Shown piece after piece: positions 45,359-54,147 of a DNA stretch of 64,000 bases. The stretch lies in NCBI GenBank assembly GCA_030683705.1, contig JAUXPP010000114.1, positions 42,532 to 106,531 on the forward strand, in the 5' to 3' direction. Source of the stretch: Polaromonas sp. Lineage in GTDB: Bacteria; Pseudomonadota; Gammaproteobacteria; Burkholderiales; Burkholderiaceae_C. Under the pieces are notes generated by a model, which searched no databases, was not told the origin of the DNA, and saw only the letters and a program-made list of their open reading frames with translations. The first letter of the stretch is position 1; every line of letters starts with the position of its first letter. A program made the position numbers and the translations under genes.

Positions 45359-46378
45359 TTGAATTTACCTCTCAAGCTCCCCGGCCTGGCGCTGGCGCCC
45401 GCCTCCCCCCGGTTCATCAACCGATACAGCGACACCCCGGGTGGCCAGCCGCGCAGCGCCTCGCAGGAACTCGCCGCCGGCCTGAACGAGGTGGCGGCCA
45501 GCGTGTCGCCCAAGTATTTCTACGACGCGCTGGGCTCCAAGCTGTTCGAAGCCATCACCCGGCTCGACGAGTACTACCCGACACGCACCGAGGCCGGTAT
45601 TTTTGAGGCCTCCCACGCACAGATGGCCGGGGCCCTGGCCGGCGCCGGCATCCACCACCCCTGCCTGATCGACCTGGGCGCGGGCAACTGCGCCAAGGCC
45701 GGCAGCCTGATCCCGCACCTGCAGCCGCGGCAGTATGTGCCGGTGGATATTTCGGTGGATTTCCTGCGCGACGCGGCCGAGCAGATCCAAAGCACGTTTC
45801 CGGCGCTGGACATCGTCGGCATCGGCATGGATTTTTCAGCGGGTCTGGTGTTGCCGCCCGAGGTCCAGGCCAGCGACCGGGTGTTTTTCTACCCCGGCTC
45901 CAGCCTCGGCAATTTCTCACCGGAGCAGGCACTGGGGTTTTTGCAGCGCATCAGCGACCCGGCCCAGGGCGCAGCGCGCGGCCTGCTGCTGGGCATAGAC
46001 CTGGTCAAGGACAAGGCCACGCTGGAGGCGGCCTACGACGATGCACTGGGCGTGACCGCGGCCTTCAACAAAAACCTGCTGCGCCATGTCAATCGCCTGC
46101 TCGGCTCGGATTTCGACGAGCGTGAGTGGCGGCACCTGGCACTCTTCAACGCGGCCGAGTCGCGCATCGAGATGCACCTGCAGGCGCAAAAGAACCTGAC
46201 GGTGCGCTGGCCCGGCGGCGAACGCGCCTTCCGCGGCGGTGAACGCATCCACACCGAGAGCTCCTACAAATACACGCTGGCGTCGATGTCGGCACTGTTG
46301 CGGCAGGCCGGGTTCACGCAGATCAATTACTGGACCGATCCAAAGGGATGGTTTGCGGTCTTTTGGGCGGCGGTCTGA
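45359..46378 (+). CDS. egtD: L-histidine N(alpha)-methyltransferase EgtD
   Basis: About 339 aa. EgtD signature SPKYFYDALGSKLFEAITRLDEYYPTRTE, the SAM site LIDLGAGNCAKA, and FFYPGSSLGNFSPEQAL. It trimethylates histidine to hercynine, the first step to ergothioneine, and supplies EgtB. The start is uncertain: TTG at 45359 has GAAG eight bases upstream, GTG at 45332 is an alternative. Separated from egtB by about 11.5 kb. Confidence 0.92.
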   Translation: MNLPLKLPGLALAPASPRFINRYSDTPGGQPRSASQELAAGLNEVAASVSPKYFYDALGSKLFEAITRLDEYYPTRTEAGIFEASHAQMAGALAGAGIHHPCLIDLGAGNCAKAGSLIPHLQPRQYVPVDISVDFLRDAAEQIQSTFPALDIVGIGMDFSAGLVLPPEVQASDRVFFYPGSSLGNFSPEQALGFLQRISDPAQGAARGLLLGIDLVKDKATLEAAYDDALGVTAAFNKNLLRHVNRLLGSDFDEREWRHLALFNAAESRIEMHLQAQKNLTVRWPGGERAFRGGERIHTESSYKYTLASMSALLRQAGFTQINYWTDPKGWFAVFWAAV

Positions 46379-46912
46379 CGCCTCCCATCCCCCGCCGCCG
46401 TTCGGGCTGAGCCTGTCGAAGCCGCGTTTTCGCTGAAGCCCCTTTGCTCAAGACTACCTGCTGGCCGGGGGTTGCCCGGCGGCAACTCACTTTCTTTTGC
46501 TTCGCCAAAAGAAAGTAAGCAAAGAAAAGGCGACCCGATGGTCTGGGTCCCTCCGCTTCGCTGCGGGCAACCTGCGGTGCTCGCGAAAAATGGGGTCGAG
46601 CTCGAACTCGCCTTCGGCTCAGACAATCGCGAGCCCTGATCCATTTTTCGCTGCGCTCCTCGGCCCAGCCCGACGGGTGGAAGAGAAGCCCGAATACCAA
46701 TCCGGAGTCCTTGAAGCGTAAAGCGCTTCAAGGACGGGACTCCCAGCAGACGGTCATGTGTGCACGCGAGCGCAGCACACGCGGCCAAATAAAGTCCCCC
46801 TCCATCGCCCAGCGGGGCGAGGGAGGGGCTAGGGGTGGGAGTGGGGAGTCGCTCCTACTGTCCAGAGCAGACCGCAACCGCAGCGTGATGCTCTGTGGCA
46901 GAAGGAGCAGTC
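46379..46912. repeat. Repeat-rich intergenic region with stacked hairpins between egtD and cysE
   Basis: No gene. It holds CGTTCGGGCTGAGCCTGTCGAAG near 46400-46422 (a widespread proteobacterial repeat), the hairpin GTTGCC/GGCAAC (46471-46486), an 11-bp perfect hairpin ACTTTCTTTTG/CAAAAGAAAGT (46489-46516), arms GCGAAAAATGG (46583-46593) and CCATTTTTCGC (46641-46651), a 12-bp perfect palindrome (46707-46735) and a C-rich/G-rich hairpin near 46798-46830. These blocks recur together in many beta- and gammaproteobacterial intergenic regions. Confidence 0.75.
46707..46735. repeat. 12-bp perfect inverted repeat
   Basis: GTCCTTGAAGCG (46707-46718), TAAAG, CGCTTCAAGGAC (46724-46735). No T tract follows on either side, so it is not a simple terminator. 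Confidence 0.75.
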
Positions 46913-47689
46913 TTACTTCCCCATCAACTGATTCAGCTTGTCAGCCTCAAAAGTCTCCTGCCGGGCCGCGTCGTCCGGCACGCAGTCGCGGTGCGTGTGG
47001 CCGGTACTGGATAGTTTTTCGATCGCCTGCCAGAGCAGCGCGATCTGGTGCTCCTGCGAGGAGGCGTTGTCGATCAGGCCTTTCATGGCCTGCGACACCG
47101 GGTCGTCGTCCAGCGTGATGCCGTAAGCCGAGAACTTGCTCTGGGCCGTCGTCACGTCGGCGCTTTCGCCGGTTTTGGACGGGATGATGCGCGCCGGGAT
47201 GCCGACCGCCGTGGCGCCGGCCGGCACCGGCTTGATCACCACCGCATTGCTGCCGATCTTGGCGCCGTCGCCGACCTCGAAGCCGCCCAGCACCTTGGCG
47301 CCGGCGCTGACCACCACGTTTTTGCCCAGCGTCGGGTGCCGCTTGGTGCCCTTGTAGAGCGAGGTGCCGCCCAGGGTCACGCCCTGGTAAATCGTGCAGC
47401 CGTCGCCGATCTCGGCGGTTTCACCGACCACCACACCCATGGCGTGGTCGAAAAACACCCGCTCACCGATGATGGCGCCGGGGTGGATCTCGATACCGGT
47501 CAGCCAGCGCGCGATGTGCGAAATGAAGCGCCCCAGCCACTTGAGGCCGTGGGTCCAGCAGGCATGCGCCAGCCGGTGCAGCAGGATGGCGTGCAGGCCG
47601 GGGTAGCAGGTCAGCACCTCCCAGCCGCTGCGCGCAGCAGGGTCGCGGTCGAGGATGCACTGGATGTCGGAGCGGAGGCGGGAAAACAT
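46913..47689 (-). CDS. cysE: Serine O-acetyltransferase
   Basis: 258 aa. A helical N-terminal part, then left-handed beta-helix hexapeptide repeats ([30 protein letters not shown]). [12 protein letters not shown] is the CysE active-site block. It makes O-acetylserine for cysteine synthesis. Nine bases after the trmJ-type gene. Confidence 0.95.
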   Translation of the reverse strand: MFSRLRSDIQCILDRDPAARSGWEVLTCYPGLHAILLHRLAHACWTHGLKWLGRFISHIARWLTGIEIHPGAIIGERVFFDHAMGVVVGETAEIGDGCTIYQGVTLGGTSLYKGTKRHPTLGKNVVVSAGAKVLGGFEVGDGAKIGSNAVVIKPVPAGATAVGIPARIIPSKTGESADVTTAQSKFSAYGITLDDDPVSQAMKGLIDNASSQEHQIALLWQAIEKLSSTGHTHRDCVPDDAARQETFEADKLNQLMGK

Positions 47690-47698
47690 GCTGCGAGT

Positions 47699-48529
47699 TT
47701 ATGGCCTGGCGGCCGTGTCTGCTGGTGAACCCTTTTCGACCACAGGCCGGGCTTGTTGCGACATGGCCTTGGCAATCCCGCGCAGGATATGGATCTCCTC
47801 GGGGCTCAGCCCGGCGCGGTTGAACAGCTGGTTCAGGCGTGGCATCAGCTTTTTCGGCGAGGCCGGGTCCAGGAAGCCGATGTCGGCCAGCGCCTGCTCC
47901 CAGTGTGCCAGCATGCCGGCCACGGCGGCCGCGTCGGCCTGTTGCGGCTCGGGCGTTGCCGGCCGCACCGCAAACCCGCCCAGCGCCTGGCGCCAGTCGT
48001 AGGCAATCAGCTGCACCGCCGCCGCCAGGTTCAACGATCCGAAGCCCGGATCGGTCGGGATGCAAAGCGCCACATGGCAGCGGTAGACGTCCTCGTTCTG
48101 CATGCCGAAGCGCTCGGAACCGAACAAAAACGCCACCCCCTCGGGTTTTGAAGCCGAATTGGCCTCCAGCCCAACACTGGCTTGCGTAAGCAGCTCATTT
48201 TTTGATAGCGAATCAGGCTTGCCCAACAACGCCGCAAAGTGCTCGCGCGGCGCGCGGGTGGGCGGGCCGAAGTCGCGCGGCGTCATGGCGGTGGCGCACA
48301 GATGCGTCATGCCGTCCAGCGCCTCGTCCAGGGTGGCGACGATGCGGGCGTTGGTCAGCACGTCCAGCGCCCCGCTGGCGCGCTGTATGGTTTCCTCGCG
48401 CCTGAGCACATTGGCCCAGCGCGGCGCCACCAGCACCAGGTCGCCAAAACCCATGACTTTCATGGCGCGCGCGGTGGCGCCGACATTGCCCGCGTGGCTG
48501 GGGTTGATCAGGACAAAGCGCGTTTTCAT
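47699..48529 (-). CDS. trmJ: tRNA/rRNA 2'-O-methyltransferase, TrmJ type (SPOUT)
   Basis: 276 aa. FVLINPSHAGNVGATARAMKVMGF and LFGSERFGMQNEDVYRCH are TrmH/SpoU motifs 1 and 2, with SLNLAAAVQLIAYDW as motif 3. TrmJ methylates ribose at position 32 of tRNAs. The ATG at 48529 matches the family start. An interspersed repeat is inserted in frame at 48157-48210, giving NELLTQASVGLEANSASK just before motif 2. Confidence 0.9.
   Translation of the reverse strand: MKTRFVLINPSHAGNVGATARAMKVMGFGDLVLVAPRWANVLRREETIQRASGALDVLTNARIVATLDEALDGMTHLCATAMTPRDFGPPTRAPREHFAALLGKPDSLSKNELLTQASVGLEANSASKPEGVAFLFGSERFGMQNEDVYRCHVALCIPTDPGFGSLNLAAAVQLIAYDWRQALGGFAVRPATPEPQQADAAAVAGMLAHWEQALADIGFLDPASPKKLMPRLNQLFNRAGLSPEEIHILRGIAKAMSQQARPVVEKGSPADTAARP
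48157..48210 (-). repeat. Interspersed ~55-bp repeat, in-frame copy inside trmJ
   Basis: On the minus strand: CGCTATCAAAAAATGAGCTGC, TTACGCAAGCC, GGGCTGGAGGCCAATT. It adds about 18 codons between the SPOUT motifs without breaking the frame. Confidence 0.8.
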
Positions 48530-48629
48530 GGATAAAAGGGGCAACAGCCGTGCGAGCCGGTAAAATGGCGTTATTGTCGCCTGCCCCCGGTTGCCGGGCC
48601 GCAGCCCTTGTGCTCTTTCTTAGTCCCAT

Positions 48630-49628
48630 ATGTCCAGCAATCTCCACCCCATGCTCAACGTGGCCATCAAGGCTGCGCGCGCCGCCGGCGCCATCATCAA
48701 CCGTGCCGCGCTTGACGTGGAATCGGTCCGGGTCTCGGTCAAGCAGACCAACGACTTCGTCACCGAAATCGACCAGGCCGCCGAAGCCGCCATCATCGAG
48801 ACCCTGCTGACCGCCTATCCCGGCCACGGTATCCTGGCCGAGGAATCGGGCAGCGAACACGGCGCCAGGGATTCCGAATTCGTGTGGATCATCGACCCGC
48901 TGGACGGCACCACCAACTTCATCCACGGCTTTCCCGTCTACTGCGTCAGCATTGCGCTGGCAGTCAGGGGCAAGGTCGAACAGGCGGTGGTGTATGACCC
49001 GACCCGCAACGACATCTTCTGCGCCACCAAGGGCCGTGGCGCCTACCAGAACGACCGCCGCATCCGCGTGGCCAAACGCACCCGGCTGCAGGACTGCCTG
49101 ATCTCCACCGGTTTTCCCTACCGCCCCGGCGACAAGCTCAAGACCTACCTCAACATGCTGGGCGAAGTCATGAGCCAGACTGCCGGCGTGCGCCGGCCCG
49201 GCGCGGCCGCGCTGGACCTCGCCTATGTGGCGGCCGGCTACAGCGACGGCTTCTTCGAAGCCAACCTCCAGCCCTGGGACGTCGCGGCGGGCTCGCTGCT
49301 GGTGACCGAGGCTGGCGGACTGATCGGCAACTTCACCGGCGAGGCCGACTTCATGGACCACGGTGAATGTGTGGCCGGCAACCCGCGCATCTACGGCGCC
49401 CTGGTCGGCGCCCTGGGCAAATACAGCAAGTTCGCCGGCGCCGGCGACAAGGCCACGGTGCGGCAGGCGGCACTCGACGGCAACGCAGAAGCCGCACCCG
49501 CACCGGGCGGCGACGAGCCCGCGGTACCGGCGCCGGGAAAAACCACACTCAAGTCCAAACGCATCAAGGCCGGTGAGAGCAAGCCCGCTGCCACCCCGAG
49601 CCAGAGCCCACCGGACGCGCCCTTTTGA
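48630..49628 (+). CDS. suhB: Inositol-1-monophosphatase family protein SuhB
   Basis: 332 aa. IMPase motifs EES near residue 70, [12 protein letters not shown] and [15 protein letters not shown]. SuhB also binds NusA-RNAP in rRNA antitermination in E. coli, independent of its phosphatase role. The last ~65 residues are a low-complexity Pro/Ala/Lys tail not found in E. coli SuhB. Divergent from trmJ, 100 bases apart. Confidence 0.93.
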   Translation: MSSNLHPMLNVAIKAARAAGAIINRAALDVESVRVSVKQTNDFVTEIDQAAEAAIIETLLTAYPGHGILAEESGSEHGARDSEFVWIIDPLDGTTNFIHGFPVYCVSIALAVRGKVEQAVVYDPTRNDIFCATKGRGAYQNDRRIRVAKRTRLQDCLISTGFPYRPGDKLKTYLNMLGEVMSQTAGVRRPGAAALDLAYVAAGYSDGFFEANLQPWDVAAGSLLVTEAGGLIGNFTGEADFMDHGECVAGNPRIYGALVGALGKYSKFAGAGDKATVRQAALDGNAEAAPAPGGDEPAVPAPGKTTLKSKRIKAGESKPAATPSQSPPDAPF

Positions 49629-49641
49629 GGCTGCGTTTCCC

Positions 49642-49676
49642 GCTATAAAAATCATAGCTGCTTGCGCAGGTCCGGC
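49642..49676 (+). repeat. Partial interspersed repeat (5' half) after suhB
   Basis: GCTATAAAAATCATAGCTGC followed by TTGCGCAGG; the second half of the element is not recognisable. Confidence 0.6.
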
Positions 49677-49837
49677 ATGGACGGGACACCCTGTTGACAT
49701 GGATTTCCGGCGGCGGGCGCAGCGGCTTGGATGCGCGGTGCGAGGCCTGCCGGCGGGCGCCATTTACACCTTGTTTCGTCAGCCGCTGACGTGGCGCTGG
49801 GCTGTACGCCTACACGGGCGCCGCTTTACATAAACAT

Positions 49838-49866
49838 TGTCAGTTACCATCAAAACATCACTGACA
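49838..49866. promoter_or_regulatory. Candidate operator upstream of the aryl-polyene operon
   Basis: TGTCAGT (49838-49844) and ACTGACA (49860-49866) are perfect inverted arms with a 15-base spacer, i.e. 22 bases centre to centre, two helical turns. It lies 54 bases before the ACP start in an AT-richer patch with a possible -35 TTTACA at 49825. No regulator gene is adjacent in the window. Confidence 0.45.
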
Positions 49867-49919
49867 CAGGGGCTGGCTGCACGGCGCAGACTCCCCCAAA
49901 TCCTGAAAAAACAACGTAC

Positions 49920-50228
49920 ATGTCCACGATGCCAGACTCCCCTCCATCCACCTCTGCGCCAGCAGTCGCCGACTCGGCGCTGATGCGCGAAGTCGCCGAG
50001 CTGGTGGTTTCCTCGCTCAACCTGGAAACCGCGGCCACCGACATCCAGCCGGACGATCCGCTGTATGGTGATGGCCTCGGCCTGGACTCGATCGACATCC
50101 TCGAAATCGCGCTGGTCGTGTCCAAACGGTATGGCCTGCAACTGCGTGCCGACCACGAAGACAACACCGTGATCTTCCAGTCGCTGCGCAGCCTGAGCAA
50201 CCACATCGCGCTGCAAAGAACGAAGTGA
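49920..50228 (+). CDS. Acyl carrier protein of the aryl-polyene cluster
   Basis: 102 aa. The phosphopantetheine Ser is in GLGLDSIDILEIAL, with the acidic recognition helix. It should carry the growing polyene chain. First gene of the operon; its stop overlaps the next start as GTGA. APE clusters usually have two ACPs; only one is seen here. Confidence 0.92.
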   Translation: MSTMPDSPPSTSAPAVADSALMREVAELVVSSLNLETAATDIQPDDPLYGDGLGLDSIDILEIALVVSKRYGLQLRADHEDNTVIFQSLRSLSNHIALQRTK

Positions 50229-50896
50229 AACCCGGCTTGACGGCAAACCTGCTGCGCGGCATCCGCTGGGCAGCCATTGCCGGCTTTTGCATCGCTTATT
50301 CGGTGCTGTCCCATTTCGCCGCGGCCGACCCCAACCCCGACCTGTTCGACGCCGCCGTCGCCATGGCGCCGCCGCTGGCCCTGGGCGCGGTGCTGGCCTG
50401 GCGTTCCGCACACCGGCTCTGGATGCTGCTGCTGTGCCTCGGCGTGTGCGCCGCCCTGTATGCCTCGCGCCACTGGCTGGTGCAGCATTTCAACTGGGTG
50501 TTCCTGCTGCAGCATGCAGGCATGCAGGGCCTGCTGGGCCTGGCCTTCGGCCGCAGTCTTCGCGCCGGCCAGGTGCCCATGGTGTCGCGCTTCGCGGCGG
50601 TGATCCACGGCAGCCTGTCGCCCGCGCTGGAACGTTACACCCGGCAGGTGACCTGGGCCTGGACGCTTTATTTTTCCCTCATGACCAGCCTGTCGCTGCT
50701 GCTGTTCTGGCTGGCGCCGGTGGCCGTCTGGTCGGTGTTTGCCAACCTGCTGAACCTGCCGCTGCTGATCCTGATGTTCGCAGCAGAGTACGGCGCGCGG
50801 GTGATCCTGCTTCCCGCGTCCGACCGGTCCGGCCCGCTGGAGGCGATACGCGCCTGGCGGCAGACTGGCTCGGGCGCCGCGCCACCGCCCACCTGA
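50225..50896 (+). CDS. Predicted membrane protein of aryl-polyene clusters (COG4648-like)
   Basis: 223 aa with about six membrane segments (for example WAAIAGFCIAYSVLSHFAA, LWMLLLCLGVCAALYAS, LYFSLMTSLSLLLFWLAP). Proteins of this shape are common between ACP and AMP-ligase genes in aryl-polyene clusters; the function is unknown. GTG start overlapping the ACP stop. Confidence 0.8.
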   Translation: MKPGLTANLLRGIRWAAIAGFCIAYSVLSHFAAADPNPDLFDAAVAMAPPLALGAVLAWRSAHRLWMLLLCLGVCAALYASRHWLVQHFNWVFLLQHAGMQGLLGLAFGRSLRAGQVPMVSRFAAVIHGSLSPALERYTRQVTWAWTLYFSLMTSLSLLLFWLAPVAVWSVFANLLNLPLLILMFAAEYGARVILLPASDRSGPLEAIRAWRQTGSGAAPPPT

Positions 50897-50903
50897 GCCC
50901 GCC

Positions 50904-52298
50904 ATGCCTGTTACCCACTATGCCCTGGTTTCCCACGAGCGCGGCGACGACGTCGTGGCGTGGCGCTATGGCGAAAGCATCACCGTGCGCCGTTATCTGG
51001 CCGACGTTCGGCACCTGGCCGCGGCCTTGCCCGCCGGCCGTCACATGCTCAATGCCTGCAGCGACCGTTACCATTTCACCGTGGGCCTGGGCGCCGCGCT
51101 GCTGACGCGAAAAATCTGCCTGTTGCCGCCCACCCACACGCCGGAAATGATCCGGCAGTTGCAGGCGCTGGCCCCCGACGTCTTTTGCCTGGCCGATGCC
51201 CCCCACGCCATCGACCTGCCCGGTTTTGTGTACCAGGACGCGTTTGCATCCGCGCCGCCCGACGCCGACACGGATGCCAGCGAAGCCTGCGACGTCCCGC
51301 TGATCCCGGGCAACCAGCCGGTGGCCGATGTCTTCACCTCGGGCTCCACCGGCCTGCCGCAACCGCACCGCAAAACCTGGGGTTCGCTGGTCCAAAGTGC
51401 ACGTGCCGAAGCCCAGCGCCTGGGCTTGGCGCCGTCGCCGGGGGCCCGCAAAAGCCGGCCCTGCAGCACCGTGGGCACCGTCCCGCCGCAGCACATGTTC
51501 GGCTTTGAATCGACAGTCCTGATGCCCTTGCAAAGCGGCGCGGCGGTCCACGCCGGCCAGCCCTTTTACCCGGCGGATATCGTGAGCGCGTTGCAGTCCG
51601 TGCCGCGGCCGCGGGTGCTGGTGACCACACCGGTGCATTTGCGGGTGCTGCTGTCGTCGGGCATCGAGCTGCCGGCGCTGGACCTGGTGGTATCGGCCAC
51701 TGCGCCCATGCTGCCATCGCTGGCGCAGCAGTGCGAGTCGCGTTTTTCCGCGCCCCTGTTCGAAATTTATGGCTCCACCGAAACCGGGCAGATTGCCTCC
51801 CGGCGCAGCGCACAAACCGACCAGTGGGAACTGTTTCCGCTGGTCACGCTGACGCCGCACGACGAGCGCATGTGGGCCTGTGGCGGCCATGTCGAGCAGG
51901 TGGTACCCATGAACGATGTGATCGAGCCCATCGACGCCCACCGCTTCTTCCTGCACGGCCGGCTCGCCGACCTCATCAATATCGCCGGCAAACGCAATTC
52001 GCTGGATTACCTGAACCACCAGCTGCTCAGCATCGAGGGCGTGCAGGACGGCGCCTTTTTCATGCCCGACGACAGCGACCACGCCACCGTGGTGCGCCTG
52101 ATGGCGTTTGCGGTGGCACCAGGAATGACCCAGGCCGAACTGCATGCGGCGCTGAAAAAACGCATTGACAGCACCTTCCTGCCGCGTCCGCTGGTCCTGC
52201 TCGACGCCCTGCCGCGCAACAGCACCGGCAAGCTGCCGCGTGAAGCGCTGCAGTCCCTGGCGCAGGTGCACCAGAAAGGCCATCCGCATGCAGGGTGA
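50904..52298 (+). CDS. AMP-dependent acyl-ACP synthetase/ligase
   Basis: 464 aa adenylate-forming enzyme. The ATP loop is FTSGSTGLPQPHRKTW; YGSTETGQIA is motif A5 and the C-terminal RNSTGKLPREAL includes the catalytic Lys. It likely loads an aryl starter (4-hydroxybenzoate or a coumarate-like acid) on the ACP. It overlaps the next gene by 11 bases. Confidence 0.9.
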   Translation: MPVTHYALVSHERGDDVVAWRYGESITVRRYLADVRHLAAALPAGRHMLNACSDRYHFTVGLGAALLTRKICLLPPTHTPEMIRQLQALAPDVFCLADAPHAIDLPGFVYQDAFASAPPDADTDASEACDVPLIPGNQPVADVFTSGSTGLPQPHRKTWGSLVQSARAEAQRLGLAPSPGARKSRPCSTVGTVPPQHMFGFESTVLMPLQSGAAVHAGQPFYPADIVSALQSVPRPRVLVTTPVHLRVLLSSGIELPALDLVVSATAPMLPSLAQQCESRFSAPLFEIYGSTETGQIASRRSAQTDQWELFPLVTLTPHDERMWACGGHVEQVVPMNDVIEPIDAHRFFLHGRLADLINIAGKRNSLDYLNHQLLSIEGVQDGAFFMPDDSDHATVVRLMAFAVAPGMTQAELHAALKKRIDSTFLPRPLVLLDALPRNSTGKLPREALQSLAQVHQKGHPHAG

Positions 52299-52596
52299 GA
52301 CCAGCCTGAGCTTTCCAGCCGGCCACCCGGTGTTTGCCGGCCACTTCCCGGGCCAGCCCATCGTGCCGGGGGTGCTGCTGCTCGATGCTGCGGTTCACGC
52401 CGTGCAGCAGGCACTGGCGGCCGGCGCTGGCGCCGCCTGCCAGGTCCATTCCGCCAAGTTCCTCAGCCCGGTGGCGCCCGGCGAAATCCTGCACCTGTCA
52501 TGGAGCGACAGCGGCACGGGACAGATCCGGTTTGGCATCGCCGGTCCCGGCCGGCAGGTCGCCACCGGCGTCCTCGGCTTTGGCAGCCCCGCATGA
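52288..52596 (+). CDS. Hotdog-fold 3-hydroxyacyl-ACP dehydratase (ApeI/FabZ-like)
   Basis: 102 aa. GHFPGQPIVPGVLLLDAAVHAVQQAL is the FabZ-type active-site helix with the His. It dehydrates 3-hydroxyacyl-ACP intermediates of the polyene. Short for FabZ, normal for the ApeI type. ATGA overlap with the next gene. Confidence 0.87.
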   Translation: MQGETSLSFPAGHPVFAGHFPGQPIVPGVLLLDAAVHAVQQALAAGAGAACQVHSAKFLSPVAPGEILHLSWSDSGTGQIRFGIAGPGRQVATGVLGFGSPA

Positions 52597-53552
52597 GCGA
52601 CGCTGAAACCGGGCCGGCGCGGGCCAGCTGGCGGCAGCGGCCGGAACGCAGCAACATGCTGATGCTGCGGGTCATGACCTGGATATCGCTGCGCCTGGGA
52701 CGCGCCGCGGGCCGCTGCGTGCTCTATGGCATCGCGGTCTATTTCCTGCTGGCCAATGCCGCCGCGCGCCGCGCCTCCCGCGACTACCTGCAGCGCGCGC
52801 TGGACCTGCCCCGGGTCGGGTGGCGCCACATCTTCCGGCACTTCCTGAGTTTTGCCTCCTGCGTGCACGACCGGGTCTACCTGATCAACGACCGTTTCAG
52901 TCTTTTCGACATCCGGATCCACCAGGAGCACCTGATCGCCGAACTGACCGCCGACCGCAAGGGTGTGTTCCTGATGGGTGCACACATGGGCAGCTTCGAA
53001 GTGCTGCGCTCCATCGGGCGCCGCCGGCCGGGCATGCGCGTGGCCATGGTGATGTTCGAGGACAACGCCCGCAAGATCAACGCGGCCCTCAGCGCCATCA
53101 ATCCGGCAGCGCAGCAGGACATCGTGGCGCTGGGCCATGCCGACTCCATGCTCAGGGTCCATGAACTGATCGAAGGCGGCAGCGTGGTCGGCATGCTGGC
53201 CGACCGCTGCCTGAATCACGACAGCACCCGGCCCGCCCCTTTCCTGGGTGAACCCGCGGAGTTCCCGGTGGGGCCCTTCCGCATGGCGGCCATCCTGCGC
53301 CGGCCGGTGCTGTTCATGGTCGGGCTGTATGGTGGCGGGAATCGCTACGATATTCATTTCGAAACCCTGGCCGACTTCTCCACCATCCCGGCCGGTGCCC
53401 GCGAGGCCGCGGTGCAGGCCGCCATCGCGCGTTACGCCCAGCTGCTCGAGGCGCACTGCCGCGCAGCCCCCTACAACTGGTTCAACTTTTTCGACTTCTG
53501 GCAGCCCGCCCCGCCCGCGCCCGAGGCCCACCCGGTACCCCCCCATGCATGA
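52593..53552 (+). CDS. Lysophospholipid/LpxL-like acyltransferase
   Basis: 319 aa. GAHMGSFEVLRSI has the HX4E/D active site of LpxL-type acyltransferases; an N-terminal membrane segment is present. It probably transfers the aryl-polyenoyl chain to a membrane lipid anchor. The ATG overlaps the dehydratase stop. Confidence 0.88.
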   Translation: MSDAETGPARASWRQRPERSNMLMLRVMTWISLRLGRAAGRCVLYGIAVYFLLANAAARRASRDYLQRALDLPRVGWRHIFRHFLSFASCVHDRVYLINDRFSLFDIRIHQEHLIAELTADRKGVFLMGAHMGSFEVLRSIGRRRPGMRVAMVMFEDNARKINAALSAINPAAQQDIVALGHADSMLRVHELIEGGSVVGMLADRCLNHDSTRPAPFLGEPAEFPVGPFRMAAILRRPVLFMVGLYGGGNRYDIHFETLADFSTIPAGAREAAVQAAIARYAQLLEAHCRAAPYNWFNFFDFWQPAPPAPEAHPVPPHA

Positions 53553-54147
53553 CGCAACCCGAACCACCTCCCACCGCTTCTCCGCCCTGCTGGCCGGAGC
53601 AGGCCTGCTGCTGGCCCTGATGGCCACGCCCGCGCTGGCCGCCTGGGACATCGCGCAACTGATGCAGGGCCTGGCGCAGAACAAGTCTGGCCGCGCCAGC
53701 TTTGTCGAGAAAAAATACATCGCGCTGCTCGACAAACCGGTCGAGTCCTCGGGGGAGCTGCTGTACACCGCACCCGACCGGCTGGAAAAACGCACCTTCA
53801 AGCCGCGGCCCGAATCGATGCTGATTGAAAGCGGCACGCTGACGGTCGAGCGCAACAAGCGGCGCATGACGCTGCGCCTGCAGGACTATCCCGAGCTGGT
53901 GGCCTTCACCGAAAGCATACGCGGCACGCTGGCCGGTGATGTTGCCGCACTCAGGCGCGTCTACAACCTCGAGCTCGAAGGCAGCGAGGAGCGCTGGACA
54001 CTGATCCTGCGTCCGGTCGAAACCAAAATGCTGGACGTGGTGCAGCGCATCCGCATAGGCGGCAGCCGTGCCGAAGTCAAGACCATCGAAATCGAGCAGA
54101 CGGACAAGGACCGCTCGGTCATGGTCATCGCTCCGCTGGCCCCATGA
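53545..54147 (+). CDS. LolA-like outer-membrane lipoprotein carrier
   Basis: 200 aa with a signal peptide (SALLAGAGLLLALMATPALA, cleavage before AWD) and a LolA-like beta half-barrel (SGELLYTAPDRLEKRTF; GSRAEVKTIEIEQTD). In APE clusters this protein probably carries the lipidated pigment across the periplasm. It overlaps genes on both sides. Confidence 0.87.
   Translation: MHDATRTTSHRFSALLAGAGLLLALMATPALAAWDIAQLMQGLAQNKSGRASFVEKKYIALLDKPVESSGELLYTAPDRLEKRTFKPRPESMLIESGTLTVERNKRRMTLRLQDYPELVAFTESIRGTLAGDVAALRRVYNLELEGSEERWTLILRPVETKMLDVVQRIRIGGSRAEVKTIEIEQTDKDRSVMVIAPLAP

Noticed and set aside
46327..46788. A minus-strand open frame of about 150 codons in the repeat region after egtD
   Set aside because: It is built from intergenic repeat blocks (Gln-Ala-Gln-Pro type peptides from the TCGAAG repeat) and overlaps the egtD end; such frames are common mis-annotations.
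49694..49699. A TTGACA hexamer after suhB as the pigment operon promoter
   Set aside because: No acceptable -10 lies 15-19 bases downstream; the AT-rich patch near 49825-49866 is a better place for the promoter.
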